Shown: positions 6,630 through 13,845, counted from the first letter of the stretch. The stretch is DNA of 18,181 nucleotides from an uncultured Ruminococcus sp. (GCA_902796505.1 CADBPA010000066.1:1-18181), one strand, 5' to 3'. Program-made: numbers and translations. Notes: generated by a model not told the origin, from the letters alone.

Positions 6630-6890
6630 ATGGAAGAAACCCGTAAGCTCAGAAAAGTCAGAGTCGGTAAGGTCGTCAGCGATAAGATGGACAAGACCAT
6701 CGTCGTCGCGATCGAGGACAACGTTCGTCATCCGAAATACGGCAAGATCATCAAGAGAACCGTGAAGATCCACGCCCATGACGAGCAGAATGAATGCCAT
6801 ATCGGCGATAAAGTCGCAGTGATGGAAACAAGACCCCTCTCCGCTACCAAGAGATGGAGACTCGTTGAAATCATTGAGAAGGCGAAATAA
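6630..6890 (+). CDS. rpsQ: 30S ribosomal protein S17 (uS17)
   Basis: The 86-residue product matches S17: RVGKVVSDKMDKTIVVAIE near the start, HDEQNECHIGDKV in the middle and METRPLSATKRWRLVEII at the end. An upstream ATG at 6615 overlaps the rpmC stop but has no ribosome-binding site; GGAGG at 6617-6621 is 8 nt before the ATG at 6630, so that start was chosen. S17 is a primary 16S-binding protein of the 30S body. Confidence 0.95.
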   Translation: MEETRKLRKVRVGKVVSDKMDKTIVVAIEDNVRHPKYGKIIKRTVKIHAHDEQNECHIGDKVAVMETRPLSATKRWRLVEIIEKAK

Positions 6891-6944
6891 TATCACTAAA
6901 CCAGTAAGCAGATCAACAGTTTGCTGAATAAGGAGGAAAAAACA

Positions 6945-7313
6945 GTGATTCAACAGCAGTCTTTAATGAAAGTCGCTGACAACACCGGTGCCAAGGAACT
7001 CATGTGCATCCGTGTTCTCGGCGGTTCGGGACGTCGCTATGCCGGAATCGGTGACATCGTCGTATGTTGCGTGAAGAAGGCTACCCCCGGCGGCGTCGTC
7101 AAAAAGGGAGAGGTCGTCAAAGCGGTCGTCGTCCGCACCGTCAACTCCACCCGCCGCGCAGACGGTTCTTACATCCGTTTCGATGAGAACGCTGCCGTCA
7201 TCATCAAGGATGACAAAACCCCGCGTGGGACCCGTATCTTTGGCCCGGTCGCAAGAGAGCTTCGTGAGCATGACTTCACCAAGATCATGTCTCTTGCTCC
7301 GGAAGTGCTTTAA
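6945..7313 (+). CDS. rplN: 50S ribosomal protein L14 (uL14), GTG start
   Basis: The 122-residue product (IQQQSLMKVADNTGAKELMCIRVLGG, later RADGSYIRFDENAAVIIKDD and GTRIFGPVARELRE) is L14 at exactly the usual length. The start is GTG at 6945, 8 nt after AAGGAGG (6930-6936). The frame extends upstream to a TTG, but that adds residues not found in L14. L14 forms an intersubunit bridge and binds the silencing factor RsfS. The 54-nt gap before it is AT-rich with no convincing structure. Confidence 0.95.
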   Translation: MIQQQSLMKVADNTGAKELMCIRVLGGSGRRYAGIGDIVVCCVKKATPGGVVKKGEVVKAVVVRTVNSTRRADGSYIRFDENAAVIIKDDKTPRGTRIFGPVARELREHDFTKIMSLAPEVL

Positions 7314-7331
7314 TCAGGAGGGAAAACGAGT

Positions 7332-7688
7332 ATGAATAAGCTTATGATCAAAAAAGGCGATACCGTTGTCGTGATCTCCGGTGAAAGCAAGAATACCAAG
7401 GAGCATGACGGCCGCGGCGAAGTCCTCGCCGTGTCTCCCGAAGAGGGCCAGGTCATCGTCAAAGGGCAGAACATGGTGTCCAAACACCTGAAAGCCCGCA
7501 AACAGGGCGACAATTCGCAGATCCTCAAAACCGAAGGCCCGATCCGCGCCTGCAAGGTGATGCTCGTCTGCAAGAATTCCAAGTGCCCGAAATACAACCA
7601 GGGCGTTCGCGTCAAGGTCGGTTACAAGACCGTCGGCGACAAGAAAGTCAAAGTCCGTCTTTGCGCAAAATGCGGCGCGGAGATCTGA
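7332..7688 (+). CDS. rplX: 50S ribosomal protein L24 (uL24) with C-terminal zinc-ribbon cysteines
   Basis: The 118-residue product has the L24 KOW motif near the start (IKKGDTVVVISGESK, GRGEVLAV) and NMVSKHLKARKQG. Its C-terminal region carries Cys80, Cys85, Cys111 and Cys114, in a CX4C-X25-CX2C arrangement that looks like a zinc ribbon. Many L24 proteins lack these cysteines, and those of other bacteria that have them usually show CX2C for the first pair, so the first pair here seems to have a short insertion. L24 initiates 50S assembly. The zinc-binding claim is inference. Confidence 0.94.
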   Translation: MNKLMIKKGDTVVVISGESKNTKEHDGRGEVLAVSPEEGQVIVKGQNMVSKHLKARKQGDNSQILKTEGPIRACKVMLVCKNSKCPKYNQGVRVKVGYKTVGDKKVKVRLCAKCGAEI

Positions 7689-7703
7689 TGAGGAGGAAAG
7701 ACA

Positions 7704-8246
7704 ATGGCAAGATTTGCAGAAAAGTATAAGACTGAAGTCGCTCCTGCTCTGATGAAGAAATTCGGCTACACTTCGGTGATGCAGATCCCGAAGTTCGATA
7801 AGATCGTGATCAACGTCGGCTGCGGCGACGCCAAGGAAAACACCAAGGTCATCGACAAGGTCATCGAGGAGATCACTCTGATCGCAGGGCAGAAGGCCGT
7901 TCCCACTTACGCGCGTAAGTCGGTCGCAAACTTCAAGCTCCGTGAGGGCATGAAGATCGGCGTGAAGGTCACCCTTCGCGGCGAAAGAATGTACGAATTC
8001 ATGGATAAGCTCTTCAGCTTCGCGCTGCCGAGAGTCCGTGACTTCAAAGGAATCAACCCCAACGGTTTCGACGGCCGCGGCAATTACGCCATGGGTCTGA
8101 AGGAACAGCTGATCTTCCCGGAGATCGAGTACGACAAGGTTGAGAAGATCCGCGGTATGGACATCGTTTTTGTCACCACCGCGAACACCGATGCCGAAGC
8201 CAAAGAGCTGCTCACGCTGATGGGCGCGCCCTTTGCAGAGAATTAA
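7704..8246 (+). CDS. rplE: 50S ribosomal protein L5 (uL5)
   Basis: The 180-residue product matches L5: FGYTSVMQIPKFDKIVINVG near the start, ARKSVANFKLREGMKIGVKVTLRG, FALPRVRDFKGI, and GNYAMGLKEQLIFPEIEYD. L5 binds 5S rRNA and contacts P-site tRNA and S13. It has a consensus AGGAGG and lies 15 nt after rplX. Nothing is unusual about length or composition. Confidence 0.97.
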   Translation: MARFAEKYKTEVAPALMKKFGYTSVMQIPKFDKIVINVGCGDAKENTKVIDKVIEEITLIAGQKAVPTYARKSVANFKLREGMKIGVKVTLRGERMYEFMDKLFSFALPRVRDFKGINPNGFDGRGNYAMGLKEQLIFPEIEYDKVEKIRGMDIVFVTTANTDAEAKELLTLMGAPFAEN

Positions 8247-8258
8247 GGAGGAAACGTC

Positions 8259-8444
8259 ATGGCAAAGAAGTCTATGATCCTGAAAGCCCAGAGAGAGCAG
8301 AAGTTCACCACCCGTGAGCACAACAGATGCAAGATCTGCGGCAGACCCCATGCCTACCTCCGCAGATACGGCATTTGCCGTATTTGCTTCCGCGAGCTCG
8401 CGTACAAAGGCGAGATCCCCGGTGTCAGAAAGGCATCCTGGTAA
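8259..8444 (+). CDS. rpsN: 30S ribosomal protein S14, zinc-binding type (uS14 type Z)
   Basis: The 61-residue product is the short zinc form, with Cys24, Cys27, Cys40 and Cys43 in two CX2C pairs, and the family ending GEIPGVRKASW. The longer zinc-free form is about 89-101 aa. S14 sits in the 30S head next to S3 and S10. The start follows AAGGAGG. A paralogue without zinc ligands, as in B. subtilis, may exist elsewhere but is not seen here. Confidence 0.96.
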   Translation: MAKKSMILKAQREQKFTTREHNRCKICGRPHAYLRRYGICRICFRELAYKGEIPGVRKASW

Positions 8445-8576
8445 TTCGTTACCACCGAGAATACGATTCTCTCTAAACTATCGGTAGGAAAGCCAAAGGC
8501 TTTAACCACTGATCAGCCGCTGCGGATCACCCCGCAGCAGCAAGAAATCAAAACTTGCATATAGGAGGATAAAACC
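8445..8576 (+). promoter_or_regulatory. Hairpin cluster between rpsN and rpsH
   Basis: The 132-nt gap holds three clean stem-loops: GAGAAT/ATTCTC (8457-8462/8466-8471), AAAGCC/GGCTTT (8489-8494/8498-8503) followed by AACC, and GCTGCGG/CCGCAGC (8519-8525/8532-8538). An outer ACCGA/TCGGT (8454-8458/8481-8485) is an alternative to the first. No U-tract follows the last stem. The region lies directly upstream of the S8 gene; S8 is the autogenous repressor of the spc operon in E. coli. Whether these stems bind S8 is unknown. Confidence 0.5.
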
Positions 8577-8975
8577 ATGCAAATTTCAGACGTAATTGCT
8601 GATATGCTCACAAGAATCAGAAACGCGAACGACGCAAAGCACGAGTCGGTCGACGTCCCCGCATCCAACCTCAAGAAGTCCATCGCCAAGATCCTTCTTG
8701 AAGAGGGATACATCAAGGATTGCCAGATCGTCGAGGACGGCAAGCAGGGGATCATCCGCATCACCCTCAAGTACGCTCCCGGCAAGCAGAAGGTCATTCA
8801 CGGTCTTCGCAGAGTCTCGAAGCCCGGTCTGCGGATCTATTCCAACTGTGAGGAAATGCCCAAGGTCATGAACGGTCTCGGCATCGCGATCGTTTCCACG
8901 TCCAAAGGCGTTATGACAGACAAACAAGCAAGACAGGCCAATGTCGGCGGCGAAGTCCTCGCCTTCGTATGGTAA
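8577..8975 (+). CDS. rpsH: 30S ribosomal protein S8 (uS8)
   Basis: The 132-residue product matches S8: SDVIADMLTRIRNA at the start, GYIKDCQIVEDGKQG, and the C-terminal half with GLGIAIVSTSKGVMTDKQA and NVGGEVLAFVW. S8 binds helix 21 of 16S rRNA and controls spc-operon translation in E. coli. It has an AGGAGG 7 nt before the ATG and a hairpin-rich 132-nt gap upstream, an obvious place to look for feedback control. Confidence 0.97.
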   Translation: MQISDVIADMLTRIRNANDAKHESVDVPASNLKKSIAKILLEEGYIKDCQIVEDGKQGIIRITLKYAPGKQKVIHGLRRVSKPGLRIYSNCEEMPKVMNGLGIAIVSTSKGVMTDKQARQANVGGEVLAFVW

Positions 8976-8994
8976 GAAAGGGGAGGAAACGAAC

Positions 8995-9534
8995 ATGTCA
9001 AGAATCGGAAGAGAACCCATTACAGTTCCCGCCGGTGTTGAAGTCACCGTTGCAGACGGCAACCTCGTTACCGTCAAAGGCCCCCTCGGAACGCTTACGC
9101 AGAAGTTCCACAAGGAGCTTACGATCGAGCAGGAAGGAAACGTTCTGAAGGTTTCCCGTCCCGACGATCAGAAAGAGACCCGCGCGCTTCACGGCCTCAC
9201 CCGTGCCCTCCTCCACAATATGGTCGAAGGCACCACGAAGGGCTATCAGAAGAAGCTCGAGATCGTCGGCGTCGGTTACAAAGCCGAGAAGTCCGGCAAG
9301 AAGATGACGCTCAGCCTCGGTTATTCCCACCCGATCTATTTTGAAGAGGCGGACGGGATCACCTTTGAGGTTCCGGACAACACGACGATCGTCGTCAAGG
9401 GTATCGACAAGCAGGCTGTCGGCCAGATCGCTGCCATCATCCGCTCCAAGAGACCGCCCGAACCTTACCTTGGCAAGGGCATCAAGTACTCCGGTGAAAA
9501 GATCCGCCGCAAGGCCGGAAAGACCGGTAAATAA
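8995..9534 (+). CDS. rplF: 50S ribosomal protein L6 (uL6)
   Basis: The 179-residue product begins MSRIGREPITVPAGVEV and has the second-domain signature PEPYLGKGIKYSGEKIRRKAGK at the end. It is two tandem L6 folds of normal length. The frame remains open 18 codons upstream into rpsH, but GGGGAGG lies just before the ATG at 8995. L6 sits near the factor-binding site and is required for late 50S assembly. Confidence 0.96.
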   Translation: MSRIGREPITVPAGVEVTVADGNLVTVKGPLGTLTQKFHKELTIEQEGNVLKVSRPDDQKETRALHGLTRALLHNMVEGTTKGYQKKLEIVGVGYKAEKSGKKMTLSLGYSHPIYFEEADGITFEVPDNTTIVVKGIDKQAVGQIAAIIRSKRPPEPYLGKGIKYSGEKIRRKAGKTGK

Positions 9535-9552
9535 TGAAAGGAGTGCATGAAA

Positions 9553-9912
9553 ATGGTTAAGAGAACAGACAGTAATGCTCAGCGCGTAAAGAGACACACC
9601 AGAGTGCGCGGCAAGATCTCCGGAACTCCCGAAAGACCCCGCCTTGCAGTCTATCGCTCGAACGCACACATCTCCGCTCAGATCATCGACGATGTCAACG
9701 GCGTCACCCTTGTCGCCGCCAGCACCTATGAGAAGGGCTTCGAGGGCGTCGGCTCCAACAAGGAAGCCGCAAAAGCCATCGGAAAGCTCGTCGCTGAAAG
9801 AGCTGCCGCAAAAGGTATCTCCGTTGTCGTTTTCGACCGCGGCGGATACATCTACCACGGACGTGTATCGGAATTGGCTGAAGGCGCCAGAGAAGGCGGC
9901 CTGAAGTTCTGA
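9553..9912 (+). CDS. rplR: 50S ribosomal protein L18 (uL18)
   Basis: The 119-residue product matches L18: SGTPERPRLAVYRSNAHISAQIIDD, with VVVFDRGGYIYHGRVSELAEGAREGGLKF at the end. L18 binds 5S rRNA with L5. Two in-frame ATGs compete: at 9547 the AAAGGAG would be only 3 nt away, while at 9553 it is 9 nt away and the product starts MVKRT as in relatives, so 9553 is preferred. A structured 105-nt gap follows. Confidence 0.94.
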   Translation: MVKRTDSNAQRVKRHTRVRGKISGTPERPRLAVYRSNAHISAQIIDDVNGVTLVAASTYEKGFEGVGSNKEAAKAIGKLVAERAAAKGISVVVFDRGGYIYHGRVSELAEGAREGGLKF

Positions 9913-9943
9913 TCTCCGGTTTATACACTGTTTCACACAATAT

Positions 9944-9989
9944 GGGCAAAAATGCAAAGAGTTCTTTGCATATCCGAGCATTTTTGCTC
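9944..9989 (+). repeat. Nested hairpin between rplR and rpsE, copy A of a dispersed element
   Basis: ATGCAAAG/CTTTGCAT (9952-9959/9964-9971) forms a perfect 8-bp stem. It lies inside a larger one, GCAAAAATGC (9946-9955) with GCATTTTTGC (9978-9987), and the two share four bases, so alternative or bulged forms are possible. Nearly the same sequence, in reverse orientation, occurs at 17073-17092. The RNA could be an attenuator or a processing site before rpsE. Confidence 0.55.
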
Positions 9990-10017
9990 ACAGAAACATT
10001 TTTAAAGGAGAAAAAAC

Positions 10018-10521
10018 ATGGCAAAACCTATCAACGCGGCTGAACTCGAACTGACCGAGCAGCTCGTCGTATTGAACCGCGTTTCCAAGACCGTCAAGGG
10101 CGGCCGTATCGCGCGTTTCGCGGCCATCATGGTCGTCGGAGACGGCAACGGTCACGTCGGCTACGGCCTCGGCAAAGCAGCGGAAGTTCCCGACGCGATC
10201 CGCAAGGGAATCGAAGACGCGAAGAAGAATCTCATCAAGGTGTCGCTTGCCGGCTCCACCATCCCTCACGAGGTGATCGGTGAGTACGGCGCGGGCAAAG
10301 TCCTTCTGAAGCCCGCCGCACCCGGTACCGGTATCATCGCGGGCGGTACGGTCCGTATCATCCTCGATCTCGCCGGCATCAAGAACATTCGTGCAAAATG
10401 CTTGCGCTCCAACAACCCGACCAACGTTGTGAAAGCAACCTTTGAAGGCCTGAAGGCTCTCAGAACGGTCGAAGAGGTCGCCGCTCTCCGCGGAAAAGAC
10501 CCCGCAGATGTGAAGGCATAA
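10018..10521 (+). CDS. rpsE: 30S ribosomal protein S5 (uS5)
   Basis: The 167-residue product carries the N-terminal double-stranded RNA-binding fold (VSKTVKGGRIARFAAIMVVGDGNGHVGYGLGKA) and the C-terminal segment KVLLKPAAPGTGIIAGG, then SNNPTNVVKATFEGL. S5 contributes to decoding accuracy and mRNA unwinding. AAAGGAG precedes the ATG, after the structured rplR-rpsE gap. Length is normal. Confidence 0.97.
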   Translation: MAKPINAAELELTEQLVVLNRVSKTVKGGRIARFAAIMVVGDGNGHVGYGLGKAAEVPDAIRKGIEDAKKNLIKVSLAGSTIPHEVIGEYGAGKVLLKPAAPGTGIIAGGTVRIILDLAGIKNIRAKCLRSNNPTNVVKATFEGLKALRTVEEVAALRGKDPADVKA

Positions 10522-10533
10522 GGAGGAATCGGA

Positions 10534-10713
10534 ATGGAAAACGTTAAGATTACTCTGGTAAAAAGCCTGATCGCTTGCAAGCCCGCGCACATCAAGATCG
10601 CGCACTCGCTCGGTCTGCGCAGACCCGGTGACTCCAACACCGTTGCTCTCAATGACTCTGTCAAGGGAAAGATCCGTCTGATCTCCTACCTTGTCAAGGT
10701 CGAAAACGTTTAA
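10534..10713 (+). CDS. rpmD: 50S ribosomal protein L30 (uL30)
   Basis: This small gene encodes 59 residues, MENVKITLVKSLIACKP at the start, HSLGLRRPGDSNTVALNDSVKGKI in the centre and YLVKVENV at the end. It has the L30 pattern (K-S-x-I-x-x-K, then LGL followed by the conserved turn) and the standard rpsE-rpmD-rplO position. AGGAGG lies 12 nt downstream of the rpsE stop region, just before the ATG. Confidence 0.95.
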   Translation: MENVKITLVKSLIACKPAHIKIAHSLGLRRPGDSNTVALNDSVKGKIRLISYLVKVENV

Positions 10714-10738
10714 TCGGAATTGAAAGGAGGATACAGAA

Positions 10739-11188
10739 ATGAAGCTCCATGAACTTTCCCCGGCAGAAGGATCCGTCAAGGATAACTTCCGCAAGGGCAG
10801 AGGCGCAGGTTCCGGAAACGGAAAAACGGCAGGAAAGGGTCACAAGGGACAGAACGCCCGCTCCGGCGGCGGTGTCAGACCCGGCTTTGAAGGCGGCCAG
10901 CTTCCTCTTTACAGAAAGCTGCCCAAGAGAGGCTTCCATAACAAATTCGGAAAAGTATATGCGATCGTAAACGTGGAAGATCTGAACAAGTTTGAAAACG
11001 GCGAGGTCGTCGACCTTACCGCTCTCCTTGCCAAGGGTATCGTTCGCAAAGGTGAAAACCAGGTCGACGGCATCAAGGTTCTTGGCGAGGGCGAACTGAC
11101 CAAAAACGTTACCGTTAAGGCAGCCGTCTTCTCCGCTTCCGCGAAAGAGAAGATTGAGGCGGCAGGTGGAAAGACTGAGGTGATTTAA
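10739..11188 (+). CDS. rplO: 50S ribosomal protein L15 (uL15)
   Basis: The 149-residue product has the glycine-rich basic N-terminal arm of L15 (GRGAGSGNGKTAGKGHKGQ, SGGGVRPGFEGGQLPLYRKLPKRGF) and a normal globular C-terminus. L15 is a late 50S assembly protein. AAAGGAGG precedes the ATG. The stop abuts the secY start with no spacer, and the secY ribosome-binding site lies in the last codons, so translation is likely coupled. Confidence 0.97.
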   Translation: MKLHELSPAEGSVKDNFRKGRGAGSGNGKTAGKGHKGQNARSGGGVRPGFEGGQLPLYRKLPKRGFHNKFGKVYAIVNVEDLNKFENGEVVDLTALLAKGIVRKGENQVDGIKVLGEGELTKNVTVKAAVFSASAKEKIEAAGGKTEVI

Positions 11189-12613
11189 ATGCTTCAGACT
11201 TTTAAGAACGCATGGAAAACCAAGGAGATCCGCGCGAAGATCCTCTTCACGCTCTTCATTCTCCTGATTTACCGTCTCGGTACAGTCATCCCGGTCCCGT
11301 TCGTAAATGCTCAGAGCTTTGCCGACAGCCTCGGCGGCACCATCCTCGCGTATATGAACACCCTGTCCGGCGGTTCGCTCGGAAACGCGACGCTGTTCGC
11401 GCTCGGTGTCAGCCCGTATATCAACGCATCCATCATTATGCAGCTGCTCGGCGTTGTCTTCCCGAAGCTCGGTGAGCTCGCGAAGAACGACCGTGCAAAG
11501 ATGAATTTCATCACCCGCTGCGTGACCGTCGGCCTGGCGATCGTCACGGCTCTCGGTTACTACTTCCTTCTCTCCAGAGGCGGAGCCCTGACCAAGATGG
11601 CGACCGAAAGCGGCGCCTCCTGGTTCTACGGCATCGTGATCGTTGCCTGCTACACGGCGGGCGCGTCGATCATCATGTGGCTCGGCGAGAGAATCAACGA
11701 GCGCGGCATCGGCAACGGCATCTCGATGATCCTGTTTGCGAACATCGTCGCCGAGATCCCGTCCTTCGTCTACCAGCTCGCAAGACTCGTGATCGGCACC
11801 TACGGTTACACCGAGAAGGCGTGGCTCTACGGCATCGTCTCCACCATCTTCGCGCTGCTTCTGCTCGCAGTCTTCGTCGCGCTGATCGCGTTCATCGTGT
11901 TCGTGACCGGTTCGGAAAGAAGAATCCCCGTGCAGTACGCCAAGAAAGTGGTCGGACGCAAGATGTACGGCGGCCAGTCCTCGAACCTTCCGATCAAGCT
12001 GAATATGACCGGCGTTATGCCCATCATCTTCGCAAGCTCGATCGTCTCCCTGATCCCCACCATTCTGATGCTCGCCGGCGTCACTTCGACGACCGAGGGC
12101 TTCTGGGGCGGATTCTACAGAGTCTTTTCGTCGGAAGGCGCGATCTACCCGATCTCCCTCTTTGTCCTGATCATCCTGTTCGCGTACTTCTATACGCAGA
12201 TCACCTTTGATCCGATCGAGGTTTCCAACAACCTGAAGAAACAGGGCGGCGCGATTCCGGGTATCCGTCAGGGAAGACCGACGGCCGATTATATCAAGAA
12301 GATCCTGAACAAGGTCACCTTCGTCGGCGCGCTCTTCCTCGGCGTTGTCGCCATTCTTCCGGTCATCGCCGGACCGCACGGGATCCAGCCTCTTCTCGAG
12401 TGGATCCTGAAGGGACAGTTCCTCTCGGTCAACGAGGGCGTAAGAGAACTGTACTACCAGATCTACGGCGTCAGCAACAGCGCGTCGAGCCTGGCCAGCA
12501 CGTTCACCTTCGGCGGTACGACTCTGCTGATCATGGTCGGCGTTGCCATCGAGACCTATCAGCAGCTCGAAGCTCAGCTCACCATGCGCAACTACAAAGG
12601 ATTCCTCAACTGA
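11189..12613 (+). CDS. secY: Protein translocase channel subunit SecY, with an extended extracellular loop
   Basis: SecY forms the membrane channel for secretion and membrane insertion with SecE, SecG and SecA. The 474-residue product shows ten expected membrane spans and family motifs: GVSPYINASIIMQLL (about 73-87), GERINERGIGNGISM (about 166-180), ERRIPVQYAKKVVGRKMYGG (about 243-262), and a C-terminal TMRNYKGFLN. Typical SecY is about 430 aa. The excess lies mainly at residues 395-438, between the ninth and tenth spans on the outer side, where most SecY have a short turn. The start directly follows the rplO stop. Confidence 0.96.
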   Translation: MLQTFKNAWKTKEIRAKILFTLFILLIYRLGTVIPVPFVNAQSFADSLGGTILAYMNTLSGGSLGNATLFALGVSPYINASIIMQLLGVVFPKLGELAKNDRAKMNFITRCVTVGLAIVTALGYYFLLSRGGALTKMATESGASWFYGIVIVACYTAGASIIMWLGERINERGIGNGISMILFANIVAEIPSFVYQLARLVIGTYGYTEKAWLYGIVSTIFALLLLAVFVALIAFIVFVTGSERRIPVQYAKKVVGRKMYGGQSSNLPIKLNMTGVMPIIFASSIVSLIPTILMLAGVTSTTEGFWGGFYRVFSSEGAIYPISLFVLIILFAYFYTQITFDPIEVSNNLKKQGGAIPGIRQGRPTADYIKKILNKVTFVGALFLGVVAILPVIAGPHGIQPLLEWILKGQFLSVNEGVRELYYQIYGVSNSASSLASTFTFGGTTLLIMVGVAIETYQQLEAQLTMRNYKGFLN

Positions 12614-12635
12614 TCCTTTTGAGGGTATTCCCGGT

Positions 12636-13271
12636 ATGAAAATCATTTTTCTCGGCGCACCGGGTGCCGGAAAAGGAACGCAGGCGGAAATCGTTGCCGG
12701 ACGGCTCGGGATCCCGACCGTCTCCACGGGAGCGATGATCCGCTCTGCGCTCCGCAGCGGTACCGAACTGGGCAAAAAAGCACAAGCATTCATGGAAGCG
12801 GGCGCCCTGGTCCCCGACGACGTCGTCATCGGGATCATCAAGGAGCGTCTCGCCGAAAAGGATTGTCAAAACGGATTTATTCTGGACGGTTTCCCCCGCA
12901 CGGTCGCACAGGCCGAAGCGCTGGACGCCATGGGCGTTGCGATCGACCGCGCCGTCTCCATTGAAGTGCCCGACCGGGCGATCATGGAGCGGATGACCGG
13001 GCGGCGCGTCTGCCCCTCCTGCAGCGCAAGCTATCACGTGACCTTCCACCCGACGGCGGACGGGATCCACTGCGATAAGTGCGGAGCGGAGCTGACGATG
13101 CGTGCCGACGATAAGCCGGACGTCGTCCTGTCCAGACTCGAAGTCTACCATTCGACCACCGAGCCGATCAAGGCCTTCTATGAAGGCAAGGGAACGCTGA
13201 TCTGCGTGGACGGCGTCGGAACGGTGGAAGAGATCTCTGCACGGACTTTGTCTGCGCTCGGAGTTTGCTGA
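12636..13271 (+). CDS. adk: Adenylate kinase, zinc-containing LID
   Basis: Adenylate kinase interconverts ATP plus AMP with two ADP in the cytoplasm. The 211-residue product has the P-loop GAPGAGKGT (7-15), DGFPRT (84-89) and a LID with Cys126, Cys129, Cys146 and Cys149 in two CX2C pairs, as in Gram-positive zinc-binding forms. The segment STGAMIR has Ala33 where many homologues have Asp. The frame extends upstream into secY, but the ATG at 12636 gives the family start. Its ribosome-binding site is weak (GAGGG, about 11 nt away), suggesting lower translation than the ribosomal genes. In most Firmicutes map follows; here it does not. Confidence 0.96.
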   Translation: MKIIFLGAPGAGKGTQAEIVAGRLGIPTVSTGAMIRSALRSGTELGKKAQAFMEAGALVPDDVVIGIIKERLAEKDCQNGFILDGFPRTVAQAEALDAMGVAIDRAVSIEVPDRAIMERMTGRRVCPSCSASYHVTFHPTADGIHCDKCGAELTMRADDKPDVVLSRLEVYHSTTEPIKAFYEGKGTLICVDGVGTVEEISARTLSALGVC

Positions 13272-13431
13272 CGATCGCCGTTACCGCGGCGAACGCAGGC
13301 GGGCGTCGGTCAGAGTTACAAGAACGGCCGGACGGCGGCCGCGCGGCGCGCGGCGCCTTCCATACCGAAAACGGTCCGTCCTCCGCCCCGGCGGAAAGGC
13401 GGCAGAACAGTAGAGAAAAGGAGAACATTTT
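13272..13431 (+). other. GC-rich adk-infA spacer where map would normally lie
   Basis: This 160-nt gap is visibly richer in G and C than its neighbours. It holds several strong inverted repeats, such as CCGCGC/GCGCGG around the run near 13338-13352 and TCCGC/GCGGA in the 13380s. No U-tract follows, so it is not a standard terminator. A frame is open through it but lacks a ribosome-binding site and shows no recognisable methionine aminopeptidase residues. The last 15 nt contain the infA site AAAAGGAG. Confidence 0.5.
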
Positions 13432-13653
13432 GTGCCGAAATCCGATTTGATCGAATTTGAAGATTGCGTGGTAGTCGAAGCGCTGCCGAACACGGTCTTC
13501 AAAGTGAAGCTGCCGAACGGCCACATCGTGACCGCGACCATTTCCGGCAAACTTCGCATGAACTATATCAGGATTCTCGTAGGCGACACGGTCACCGTGG
13601 AAGTATCCCCCTATGATATTTCGCGCGGCCGCATCACCTGGAGAAAGAAGTAA
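13432..13653 (+). CDS. infA: Translation initiation factor IF-1, GTG start
   Basis: The 73-residue product is the OB-fold IF-1, with EFEDCVVVEALPNTVFKVKLPNGH, SGKLRMNYIRILVGDTVTVE and SPYDISRGRITWRKK. IF-1 binds the 30S A site during initiation. The start is GTG, 8-9 nt after AAAAGGAG. The length fits the family's usual 71-73. It normally follows map, which is absent here. Confidence 0.95.
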   Translation: MPKSDLIEFEDCVVVEALPNTVFKVKLPNGHIVTATISGKLRMNYIRILVGDTVTVEVSPYDISRGRITWRKK

Positions 13654-13681
13654 CCAATACGGAAAGAAAGGTGTTAAAACA

Positions 13682-13795
13682 ATGAAAGTTAAGCCTTCCG
13701 TCAAAAAAATCTGTGAAAAATGCAAGATCATCAGAAGACATGGCACCGTCATGGTCATCTGTGAGAACCCGAAGCACAAACAGCGCCAGGGTTGA
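13682..13795 (+). CDS. rpmJ: 50S ribosomal protein L36 (bL36), zinc type
   Basis: The 37-residue product MKVKPSVKKICEKCKIIRRH, ending in NPKHKQRQG, has the zinc ligands Cys11, Cys14, Cys27 and His32. It is the C+ form and has the standard length. A longer in-frame reading from 13613 overlaps infA and is rejected; AAAGGTG lies 8 nt before the ATG at 13682. L36 is the smallest 50S protein. Confidence 0.95.
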   Translation: MKVKPSVKKICEKCKIIRRHGTVMVICENPKHKQRQG

Positions 13796-13845
13796 TCGTT
13801 CGCAGGTTTCAGACGACAATATTTTGAAAAGGAGACAATATCCAT

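Noticed and set aside
8519..8538. 7-bp GC-rich hairpin before rpsH as an intrinsic terminator
   Set aside because: No U-tract follows and the essential rpsH gene lies just downstream, so it is listed only as structure.
10694..12841. Minus-strand open frame of 715 codons across rplO, secY and adk
   Set aside because: It is antisense to three well-identified genes, has no family resemblance, and is rich in residues expected from reverse-complemented coding sequence.
13265..13450. Frame of 61 codons in the adk-infA spacer, considered as a map remnant or small gene
   Set aside because: TTG start inside adk, no ribosome-binding site, low complexity, and no metal-binding residues of methionine aminopeptidase.
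13815..13841. 8-nt direct repeat GACAATAT flanking the rpsM ribosome-binding site
   Set aside because: Short and AT-rich, and easily due to chance; no operator family was recognised.
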